The translations under genes and the position numbers were made by a program. Shown one piece after another: positions 1 to 4,424 of a stretch of DNA of 5,240 nt. A model generated the notes under the pieces. That model did not search any database. It was given only the letters and a program-made list of their open reading frames with translations, and was not told where the DNA came from. Origin of the DNA: Syntrophobacterales bacterium (GTDB taxonomy: Bacteria > Desulfobacterota > Desulfobaccia > Desulfobaccales > 0-14-0-80-60-11); the NCBI GenBank assembly GCA_020052215.1, contig JAGVPN010000473.1:1-5240 (forward strand), in the 5' to 3' direction. Within the stretch, counting starts at the first letter, position 1, and each line of letters begins with the position of its first letter.

Positions 1-224
1 CCCGCCGCCCTGACCTCTTCTTTGAGGTCGAAGAGCCAGCCCATTTCATCCAGGCTCAACCGGCCCACCTTGCCAAAGCCCTCGGAGCCGTCGGATTTCT
101 GGTATCCCCGGGGACCGATCTGAACTTTGGGGGCGCCGCCGTTGTATTGGTAGAGGGAAACATACAGCCCGTTCTCATACTTCCAGGTCTTGATTTCTTG
201 GTCTTTCGCCGCATCGTATGCCAT
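1..224 (-). CDS. Hypothetical protein, C-terminus cut by window edge
   Basis: The first 74 residues are visible; the gene continues past the left edge. The ATG at 224-222 is preceded by AAAGGAG with 8 nt spacing, and the gene starts 14 nt after the stop of the zinc-ribbon gene, so it is probably co-transcribed and translationally coupled. The N-terminus is charged (MAYDAAKDQEIKTWKYENG), followed by a segment with alternating aromatic and hydrophobic residues, GLYVSLYQYNGGAPKVQIGPR (split here for reading: GLYVSLYQYN then GGAPKVQIGPR), and a likely helix LSLDEMGWLFDLKEEVRAA at the edge. Short beta-strands followed by a helix with an LSLDE motif faintly recall small PC4/p15-like single-strand DNA-binding proteins found in phages, but this is only a shape impression. 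No catalytic motif, signal peptide or membrane segment is visible. I am confident it is coding, not of its function. Confidence 0.75.
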   Translation of the reverse strand, partial: MAYDAAKDQEIKTWKYENGLYVSLYQYNGGAPKVQIGPRGYQKSDGSEGFGKVGRLSLDEMGWLFDLKEEVRAA

Positions 225-238
225 TTACATTTCTCCTT

Positions 239-517
239 TTATCCAGTCTGGTGGATCAATTTGGTTTCCGGGTCATACCAGCCGTGCCGGCGCACAATCT
301 TGTTGCCGCTGGCCAGGCAGGTGAAGTCGTAATACCGGAGCTGCTCTACCGGTACGTCCTCTTTGGCCCAATAGGGGAGCACGTATTCATAAGACTCCCC
401 CAGGTAGAGATGAGGCCGGTCATTAAAAATTGCTCCGCACCGTGGACACTCATAGACCCACGCCATGGGCGTTACTTCCTTAATGCCCTTCTGCCGGTTA
501 CATGCCGGGCACTTCAT
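239..517 (-). CDS. Small zinc-ribbon protein (92 aa)
   Basis: The product begins MKCPACNRQ and carries two CxxC knuckles, C3-P-A-C6 and C24-P-R-C27, separated by 17 residues: the layout of a zinc ribbon. The rest (NDRPHLYLGESYEYVLPYW and onward) is rich in Tyr and Trp and has no motif I recognise. Zinc ribbons of this size in phages often bind nucleic acid or act as adaptors; the exact role is unknown. The frame is open further upstream to 619, but I chose the ATG at 517-515 because it has GGAGG seven bases ahead, because the protein then starts directly with the first zinc knuckle, and because the longer form would overlap the end of the sigma-like gene with low-complexity residues. It lies 50 nt after the sigma-like gene and 14 nt before the next one, so it is an internal operon gene. 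Confidence 0.8.
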   Translation of the reverse strand: MKCPACNRQKGIKEVTPMAWVYECPRCGAIFNDRPHLYLGESYEYVLPYWAKEDVPVEQLRYYDFTCLASGNKIVRRHGWYDPETKLIHQTG

Positions 518-524
518 CGCCTTG

Positions 525-529
525 CCTCC
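525..529 (-). promoter_or_regulatory. Shine-Dalgarno deciding the start of the zinc-ribbon gene
   Basis: GGAGG on the minus strand, 7 nt before the ATG at 517. No comparable site precedes the longer in-frame start at 619, so it supports the 92-aa form. Confidence 0.75.
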
Positions 530-556
530 AAGAGAAGAGGGGGCCCGAAGGCCCCC
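530..556 (-). terminator. UUCG-tetraloop hairpin between sigma-like and zinc-ribbon genes
   Basis: In the minus-strand RNA, GGGGGCC (556-550) pairs perfectly with GGCCCCC (545-539) around a UUCG tetraloop (549-546). The stem is followed by a pyrimidine run, UCUUCUCUU. This is a very stable hairpin, but the tail has only broken U runs, so it may be a partial terminator, an RNA-processing or 3'-end stability element rather than a full stop. It lies 11 nt after the sigma-like stop codon and just before the next Shine-Dalgarno, and could lower expression of the two downstream genes. Confidence 0.45.
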
Positions 557-567
557 GGTTGTGGTCT

Positions 568-1443
568 TTATGCCGCCCGTGCCATGGGGACGATCCCTTT
601 TGCCTCGATCACCCCGCACATCGCCTCGGTTGCCGAATGTTTACGCTGCCAGGTGGGGGGGCTGGGGGCGCAGTATTGACACCCTTCAGAAACAGCTCCG
701 TACTTCCAGGACTCTGGGACACGGTTCATCGGGGAGTCAATTCTCGACTCCTTCTCATGATCATGTTTCTGGTTGCGCCGCAGGTACTCGGACATAGCGC
801 CCCTGACCACGTAAAACCGGTAAGAGGACTCTTTTATCCTGGGGTCTCCAGCCCGCTCAATCAGACGGGTGACCGCATCCTGGATCATGTCGTCTGCCTC
901 AGCCCACCAAGGCACCCGGCCCGCCAACTTCTTATAAAACCACCACTTGGCAATCCGGTAGGCTTCCTCCATGTCTATCTCGCCCGGGCACATGGCCGGC
1001 TTCGTGTAGTCAACGATGTAAAACCCGCGCTTGGCAATGCAATGGGCAGTGCGCGTCGATGGGATGTCAAAGACCACCATGACTTCAGCTGCTTTCATGC
1101 CATTAACCGGGATAACCGTCCTCACTCTTGGGGCTCTCTTCCCTTTTCGAAACGTCCGAGTTTCCGCTTGCGCCATGAGGCGTTCTTTGATAATATTTAT
1201 TTGCTCAATACTTAGTTTTTCTGGCCTCTCAGGGGTGCAACCCTGGGGGGCCAATTTTTTGTCCGGCAACACCACAACCCGCTCTTCGCCCCGGGTCTGG
1301 GCAATTTTGAAAGCCTCTTTTTTGGAGTTGCTGTATCGACCGACAACGAAATGCTTTTCATTGCCGATCTGAAACCCCCAACGCCCAAACCCTCTGGGCT
1401 GCCGACCGTTGCTGGCCTGAAATAGCGTGGTGTCCGCTTCCAT
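568..1443 (-). CDS. Sigma-70 region-2-like regulatory protein (291 aa)
   Basis: Residues about 157-230 resemble region 2 of sigma-70/ECF-type factors: a helical lead (MEEAYRIAKWWFYKK), then the 2.2-like motif DDMIQDAVTRLIER (184-197), then a 2.3/2.4-like segment YRFYVVRGAMSEYLRRNQK (208-226) ending in the basic dyad common after region 2.4. Region 2 binds the beta-prime clamp helices of RNA polymerase and the -10 element. I see no region 4 (-35-binding HTH) after it; the C-terminal 60 residues contain a lone CQYC (255-258) and no clear fold. The N-terminal 155 residues are unrecognised (WGFQIGNEKHFVVGRYSNS near the start, a basic stretch TFRKGKRAPRVR at 97-108). Phages carry such divergent sigma-like proteins to direct late transcription; that role is inferred. 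The start at 1443 was preferred over the ATG at 1458 because the only Shine-Dalgarno lies between them. The gene has a structured leader. Confidence 0.8.
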   Translation of the reverse strand: MEADTTLFQASNGRQPRGFGRWGFQIGNEKHFVVGRYSNSKKEAFKIAQTRGEERVVVLPDKKLAPQGCTPERPEKLSIEQINIIKERLMAQAETRTFRKGKRAPRVRTVIPVNGMKAAEVMVVFDIPSTRTAHCIAKRGFYIVDYTKPAMCPGEIDMEEAYRIAKWWFYKKLAGRVPWWAEADDMIQDAVTRLIERAGDPRIKESSYRFYVVRGAMSEYLRRNQKHDHEKESRIDSPMNRVPESWKYGAVSEGCQYCAPSPPTWQRKHSATEAMCGVIEAKGIVPMARAA

Positions 1444-1445
1444 CG

Positions 1446-1535
1446 TCAATACCTCCATTCAGATTTGAGCAAAAGACGCTCAAGCAGAGACAGGAACCGC
1501 AACTCCTGTCCCCTGTTCAGCGTCTCAGGCCACAT
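1446..1535 (-). CDS. Possible 29-aa leader ORF overlapping leader element A
   Basis: An ATG at 1535-1533, inside the last codons of the 96-aa gene, has GAGG nine bases ahead and opens a 29-codon frame that stops 2 nt before the sigma-like gene. Its core LNRG(x5)FLSLLERL matches the core of a second short ORF at 1842-1901, LNRG(x4)LFVSLLECL. It could be a translated leader peptide coupled to the sigma-like gene. However, the DNA similarity is better explained by conserved RNA pairing, so this may be a shadow of the RNA element. I cannot decide from sequence alone. Confidence 0.25.
   Translation of the reverse strand: MWPETLNRGQELRFLSLLERLLLKSEWRY
1452..1456 (-). promoter_or_regulatory. Shine-Dalgarno deciding the start of the sigma-like gene
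   Basis: GGAGG on the minus strand with 8 nt to the ATG at 1443. It directly follows the alternative ATG at 1458 (ATGGAGG), which has no Shine-Dalgarno of its own, so the 291-aa form is favoured over the 296-aa form. Confidence 0.7.
1474..1525 (-). ncRNA. Structured leader element, copy A (upstream of sigma-like gene)
   Basis: A 52-nt element in the minus-strand mRNA. Outer stem P1: AGACGCU (1525-1519) with AGCGUCU (1480-1474). A symmetric internal loop follows, GAACA on the 5' side and GCUUG on the 3' side. Inner stem P2 has 10 pairs (for example ACAGGA with UCCUGU) closing an 8-nt loop. It starts at the stop codon of the 96-aa gene and ends 30 nt before the ATG of the sigma-like gene. The partner copy at 1846-1897 has the same length, structure and distance to its gene, with compensatory changes. 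It may be a cis-regulatory RNA or a protein-binding operator. I match it to no known riboswitch. Confidence 0.6.
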
Positions 1536-1815
1536 AAGCCAAAACCTCGTATCTCCCGGAAGCCATCGTGTACCAGGAAAGCCTGAGGTTCGAGTTGTCC
1601 AGCTTGGCGGTCTCTTTGGAGAGGATGTCAAACAGGGCTTGGCCTTCTCTCCCGCACAAAAACCCGGACCAGCGGTTATGTTCCTCATCCACCACCAGGT
1701 AACCAAGGCCCTCGATGGCCTCCATGATGTCAGCCAGGGGGATCTCGTTGAAATCGGTCGGGTCCACGACAAGCCCGTCAGCCTTGTTGACCTTCTTTTT
1801 TTCCGCCACCTTCAT
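1525..1815 (-). CDS. Hypothetical protein (96 aa)
   Basis: I do not recognise this protein. It starts with a lysine-rich segment (MKVAEKKKVNKADG), followed by what looks like a compact mixed alpha/beta domain: an acidic helix PLADIMEAIEGLGY, a strand LVVDEE, then GFLCGREGQALFDILSKET and an aromatic C-terminal strand LRLSWYTMASGRYEVLAYVA. There is no signal peptide, membrane segment or obvious catalytic motif. The frame is open to 1851, but the ATG at 1815 has GGAGG six bases ahead, so it is preferred. It is the first gene of the left cluster after the AT-rich stretch, its leader carries structured element B, and its stop codon abuts element A, which leads the sigma-like gene. A small regulator or accessory partner of the sigma-like protein is possible from position only. 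Confidence 0.75.
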   Translation of the reverse strand: MKVAEKKKVNKADGLVVDPTDFNEIPLADIMEAIEGLGYLVVDEEHNRWSGFLCGREGQALFDILSKETAKLDNSNLRLSWYTMASGRYEVLAYVA

Positions 1816-1821
1816 GGCCCA

Positions 1822-1826
1822 CCTCC
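1822..1826 (-). promoter_or_regulatory. Shine-Dalgarno deciding the start of the 96-aa gene
   Basis: GGAGG on the minus strand, 6 nt before the ATG at 1815. Upstream of it lies AAAAAUCUU, echoed by AAAUCU before the Shine-Dalgarno of the sigma-like gene, so the two leaders resemble each other beyond the 52-nt element. Confidence 0.7.
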
Positions 1827-1841
1827 AAGATTTTTTTTTGG

Positions 1842-1901
1842 TCAAAGGCACTCAAGCAGGGACACAAACAGTCGCTTGCGCCCCCTGTTCAATGCCTTCA
1901 T
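1842..1901 (-). CDS. Possible 19-aa leader ORF overlapping leader element B
   Basis: The ATG at 1901-1899 opens a 19-codon frame, MKALNRGRKRLFVSLLECL, ending in TGA 26 nt before the 96-aa gene. A GGGAG lies about 13 nt upstream of the ATG, a rather long spacing. It shares the LNRG and SLLE core with the short ORF at 1446-1535. It could be a small leader peptide, or only a by-product of the conserved RNA structure that occupies the same bases. Confidence 0.25.
   Translation of the reverse strand: MKALNRGRKRLFVSLLECL
1846..1897 (-). ncRNA. Structured leader element, copy B (upstream of 96-aa gene)
   Basis: A second 52-nt copy of the element at 1474-1525, 36 of 52 positions identical without gaps. 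Outer stem: AGGCAUU (1897-1891) with AGUGCCU (1852-1846), including one U-G pair. The internal loop GAACA/GCUUG is identical to copy A. The inner stem of 10 pairs is kept by different bases, with an 8-nt loop. It ends 30 nt before the ATG at 1815, the same distance as copy A to its gene. The G-U pairs form only in the minus-strand RNA, which is the sense strand of the operon. Confidence 0.6.
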
Positions 1902-2015
1902 TGATTTTTTGTTTCTCCCGGTGGCGCTGATCCCGGGTTTAGCCTGTAAGCCGTTTTCCTTTAACCTCGTAGAGTCTGCTCTTTCGGGTCCGGCTGGCCT
2001 TTATTTGGTTGTCAA
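1902..2015 (-). other. GC-rich leader segment upstream of element B
   Basis: No gene is seen here. In minus-strand RNA there are several short helices: CCCGG/CCGGG (around 1935-1915), AGAG-CAGA-CUCU (around 1983-1972) and a longer-range AGCCG/CGGCU pair enclosing the latter. This may be the rest of a structured 5' leader of the left gene cluster. A consensus -35 hexamer TTGACA lies at 2015-2010 on the minus strand, but no -10 follows at 16-18 nt, so I do not call a promoter there. Confidence 0.35.
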
Positions 2016-2430
2016 AGAACGGTGTTACCTATAGATAATGCAACTGTCGTGCCTAAGTAATTAATATAACTCGCTATTTAGTATTTTTATGACACCGATA
2101 GCGTAGTGATATTAATAAGTTACGCACATCGTTGTTATTTTGTTCTGTCGCAATTTAAGCAACCATTCCATAGTACAGTTAATTATACCCACCAAACTCA
2201 CCTAACAACGTTACCATCTTTCGCAACTTATTGTGTAATGCGTAGGTAAAGTTACCCAGTTCAATTTACTTAACCTCTAATAGTGTCTAAATACAATTAA
2301 TTGCACCAAGCAACAGTCGCACAATCCCTTCGTGTTACTTAGTTAAAAGACCAAACAACACCGCTATCCCAACGTTGTTGAGATATATAATGACATTAAT
2401 TGTGGGGAATCAGTACCGCTGCGTTATGCT
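2016..2430. other. AT-rich ORF-less island next to the broken terminase
   Basis: Hand counting of 2041-2400 gives about 35% GC, against roughly 60% in the neighbouring genes. Stop codons are dense in all frames and I see no gene. Small repeated words recur: the palindrome CAATTAATTG (2295-2304), AACAACGTT (2204-2212) with its inverse AACGTTGTT (2371-2379), CGCTAT (2072-2077) with ATAGCG (2098-2103), and GGTAA-AG-TTACC (2245-2256). The change in composition is abrupt on the terminase side. It may be a foreign insertion, an origin-like or regulatory region, or remnant of an insertion that removed the 3' half of the terminase gene. Function is unknown. Confidence 0.7.
2182..2208 (-). promoter_or_regulatory. 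Weak candidate promoter in the AT-rich island
   Basis: On the minus strand a perfect TATAAT (2187-2182) is preceded at 15 nt by TTGTTA (2208-2203), a 4/6 match to the -35 consensus with a short spacer. Transcription would run towards the left gene cluster, giving a leader of about 270 nt before element B. In AT-rich DNA such matches arise easily, so this is a suggestion only. Confidence 0.25.
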
Positions 2431-3360
2431 CTAAATAACGTGCAGCGTCATGTCAAATTCCTTATAAATCAAACCCTCTTGGCTCGGCTGAAAACACAAC
2501 ATCTCGCAGAGCCAGGTGTCCCTGGAGACCTGGCGTTTTTTAGAAATAGCGTCCTCGATGCTGTAAAAACCGTCGGCGTGCCGGGCCTTGCCCTGGCAGT
2601 CCTCCCAGAGCTCGCAATCATCGCAAACCCGCCACTCCGGGCATTTCTCCATGACGTCGAAGATGCACCACTTATAGACCTTGTAGCCGCTTCGGGTCGC
2701 CTCGCTTATGACCTGGTCCATCAAGCCGTAGGTCCTATGCATCGTGCTGAATATCTGCACGCTGGCCTTAATGCCCCGTTTGGTTTGGGGTACCAGCAGC
2801 GCCGCCTCGTAAATATTCGGGTCCATTTCGTCAACTTCGTCCAGCTTGATTTTCTGGGGGTGGGCGCCGCGGACGCTCTTGGATGAGGCGGTAAGGATTT
2901 GGATGTTGCTCTGGTTGTTCAAGACCGTCCGGTGGGCCAGCATTTCGCCGCGCAGCAGATGCCGGAAGTCCTCGGTCACCATGCCCCAGCCGTCCCCCTC
3001 CCCGGTCAAGTGCTCGTACATGCGTTTGCTTTGCTCCTGAGAGCCGCCCAGGATCTTCGTGGCGCAACCGATCTTAAAGACCGTATCCAGCCAGGTGGAC
3101 AAGGCCCCCAGGAGGGTCTTGCCGCCGCCCCGGTTGGCCCAACATACCGAGTCCTGGACCGTCTCGAAGAAGCTGTCCGCGATGTATTCGGCCGGCGGGG
3201 TGTGCTCGGGGCAGACCTGGGCCCGGGGCACCCGGAGTTTCCAGTAGGCCTCGATGAAGTCCAACAGTTCGTTGGCATCCACGAACCCATGGCGCACATG
3301 GTAAGACAGAAGCTCTCGCTTGATGATCGCCGGGTCAAAATCAACTGTCAGGGCTTTCAT
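2431..3360 (-). pseudogene. terL: Phage terminase large subunit, truncated after the ATPase domain
   Basis: The 309 residues form the packaging-motor ATPase half of a phage large terminase. A Walker A-like loop ANRGGGKT lies at 75-82, Walker B IKLDE at 171-175 (catalytic E175), and a coupling-motif-like STMH at 205-208. A cysteine cluster C240-x5-C246-x2-C249-x5-C255 follows, suggesting a bound metal or iron-sulfur site. The text then runs EGLIYKEFDMTLHVI, which in this family is the lead into the RNase H-like nuclease domain, and stops at TAG. The nuclease domain, normally another 150-250 residues, is absent here and anywhere else in the window, so the protein could not cut concatemers. The stop falls at the edge of an AT-rich island, pointing to disruption by insertion or recombination. 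The start ATG at 3360 has GGAGG six bases ahead. A putative small-subunit gene lies upstream on the same strand. Confidence 0.85.
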
Positions 3361-3697
3361 ACGAGCCCTCCGCTTAGCAACCAGTATGCCAAGGTGCGCA
3401 AATGAGACAAAAAAGGGGTCCGGCTACACGCGCCACCTATGGGGGAAATACAGGCATTCTGGAAGGCAAGGTAATTGGGAAGGTTGGTTCGTGTTCGTTG
3501 AATTACCGGGCTTACACGACCCCGGGAAATATAGGGATGGTGGGGCTTTACGCTTTTGGGGCCATTGTAGGGATTAATGGTGGGGAAAGTGGGGGCTATG
3601 GCCCTAAAGGTGGGGAATTGCCATCCTATACAGGTGGCAAGTGGATGATTGACGTTTATATAAGTTTTGCTATCCATTTTGGTAAGATTGCGAACAA
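3361..3697. other. Spacer between small and large terminase genes with G-rich degenerate repeats
   Basis: Terminase subunit genes usually touch or overlap; here 337 bp separate them. On the plus strand the spacer holds a 20-bp imperfect direct repeat (GGGAAATACAGGCATTCTGG at 3443-3462 against GGGAAATATAGGGATGGTGG at 3524-3543, 16 of 20 identical) and ATGGTGGGG twice exactly 40 bp apart (3537-3545, 3577-3585), with a third GGTGGGG at 3609-3615. Two ORFs cross it: a minus-strand frame of 114 codons from a TTG at 3701 that fits the gap exactly (overlapping the stop upstream and the start of the terminase downstream by 4 nt each) and a glycine-rich plus-strand frame at 3402-3752. Neither has family features or codon use like its neighbours, so I call neither. 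The repeats could be terminase recognition sites. Confidence 0.55.
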
Positions 3698-4161
3698 TCA
3701 ATCCCCGTCATTTTTTTCGCTCGTTTCGTTGATCAATTTGATGACGCCATAGATTGCCTGCCGGACTGCCGGGATCTGCATGGGTATGTTGGTGATTTTT
3801 ACTTCCTCTGCAACCTTGATCATCAACCCGGACTCTTGCTGAAGCCGCTTGATCTCTTTCCGGGCACCCAGGGCCGTGTTCAAATAAGCCACGGCTACGG
3901 TGCTGTTTGGGTTGGCCTTGGCGAATTTTTCCAGGGCCATCCGTTCCATTTCCTCGAAAGCCGCAGGTTTTCGCCGATCCGAGTTTTGGAATCATTGGCG
4001 TCGACAAGGAGGCTCCAGAGATTCTCGGCTCGGGCGAGCAAAGTATAGACATAGCGCTTTTTGCAATCCAGATATAAGGCGATTTGGGAGATGGTCCTGT
4101 TCCGGCGGCGCAACGACATCGCCAGCATGGCCTTCTCGTTCACTTCGTGTTCTGTGGCCAT
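3698..4161 (-). pseudogene. Helix-turn-helix protein, probable terminase small subunit, frameshifted
   Basis: Two overlapping minus-strand frames make one protein of about 154 aa if a single base is restored. The first (4161 down to about 3970) gives MATEHEVNEKAMLAMSLRRR and then a helix-turn-helix-like segment, TISQIALYLDCKKRYVYTLL (23-42). The second (about 3970 to 3698) continues PAAFEEMERMALEKFAKAN, a charged helical part (ARKEIKRLQQESGLMIKVAE) and a C-terminal helix ending SEKNDGD. One more A in the A4 run at 3968-3971 would give a continuous reading frame. DNA-binding HTH, size and position ahead of the large terminase fit a small terminase subunit, which recognises the packaging site; this is inference from context. 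Alternatively the second part is translated on its own from ATG 3940 (AGGA about 10 nt upstream). No classic slippery heptamer is present in the right phase. Confidence 0.65.
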
Positions 4162-4196
4162 TTACTCACATCCTTACTCCTCATTTTGGCAATCTC

Positions 4197-4300
4197 AGGA
4201 CACCGTCATGCTGCTGTTCAGCCCACAACGGCGCCTACTTCCCTCTTTTTTTACACCCCCAAGGGTGTTTGCTTGCGGACATGGTCATGCTTCTGCCCAC
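4197..4300. repeat. Imperfect direct repeat pair
   Basis: GGACACCGTCATGCTGCTG, a few extra bases, then CCCAC (4198-4225) is echoed by GGACATGGTCATGCTTCTG then CCCAC (4277-4300), about 79 bp apart with a 4-5 nt deletion in the second copy. This could be a duplication linked to the end of the IS, or an older tandem repeat. Confidence 0.5.
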
Positions 4301-4332
4301 TCTGATATGGTTGAAAGTTGTCAAGTAGGCGC
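4231..4332. repeat. 10-bp inverted repeat pair
   Basis: GCGCCTACTT (4231-4240) is the exact reverse complement of AAGTAGGCGC (4323-4332), with 82 bp between. It brackets the second copy of the direct repeat and one copy of CACTCTGATAT. A subterminal inverted repeat of the IS is possible; its role is unknown. Confidence 0.45.
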
Positions 4333-4424
4333 GAAACTCCCTTGGTTTTTTTGGTTAAGCTGCGAGATGATTCTCAGGCCCCAGCGGGGCGGGACGCTTT
4401 AGCGACGTTGGATCACTCTGATAT
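4298..4424. repeat. 11-bp direct repeat CACTCTGATAT
   Basis: CACTCTGATAT occurs at 4298-4308 and again at 4414-4424, 116 bp apart. The second copy lies inside the candidate bridge-RNA segment, the first in the DNA beyond the inverted repeat. An RNA loop matching nearby DNA is what a guide-target or guide-donor pair would look like, but an 11-bp match alone is not proof. Confidence 0.55.

Larger units (their letters stand above)
4162..4369. other. Gene-free spacer with short repeats upstream of the small-terminase gene
   Basis: No gene is seen. A consensus -35 hexamer TTGACA occurs on the minus strand at 4324-4319 but no -10 follows at a proper distance. The spacer includes a small hairpin, ACACCC-CCAA-GGGTGT (4253-4268), flanked by a T7 run on the plus strand at the wrong side for a terminator in that direction, and the repeats described separately at 4197-4332. 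It probably contains the outer boundary of the IS110-family element. Confidence 0.4.

Noticed and set aside
502..1215. Long plus-strand ORF opposite the sigma-like gene (237 codons)
   Set aside because: It lies antisense to a gene with a good Shine-Dalgarno and a recognisable sigma-like motif; its translation has no family features and it is a high-GC shadow frame.
1446..1772. Minus-strand ORF of 108 codons overlapping the 96-aa gene in another frame
   Set aside because: Most of it (rich in W, R, S, P) is a frame shadow of the 96-aa gene. Only its last 29 codons, with their own ATG and Shine-Dalgarno, are considered as a possible leader ORF.
2010..2015. Promoter at the minus-strand TTGACA
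   Set aside because: The -35 hexamer is perfect, but the sequence 16-18 nt downstream is GC-rich (CGGACC) with no -10 element.
2016..2430. Group I or group II intron in the terminase gene
   Set aside because: I found no domain V-like hairpin, no GTGYG start, no group I core motifs, and no 3' exon of the terminase downstream.
2831..3344. Minus-strand ORFs of 78 and 112 codons inside the large terminase gene
   Set aside because: They are alternate frames of the terminase, which has Walker motifs and a proper start; their translations are low-complexity R/S/P text.
3409..3437. Possible terminator upstream of the large terminase (hairpin then TTTTTT on the minus strand)
   Set aside because: The stem has only a few pairs with a bulge, and C residues separate it from the T run; it would also cut off the terminase gene from its upstream partner.
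3402..3752. Glycine-rich plus-strand ORF of 116 codons
   Set aside because: It has a modest AAGG before its ATG, but the glycines come from G-rich repeats, it runs antisense into the small-terminase gene, and it has no family features. It is described in the spacer entry.
4197..4332. CRISPR array
   Set aside because: Only two imperfect copies of the direct repeat, unequal in length, and no regular spacers or cas genes.
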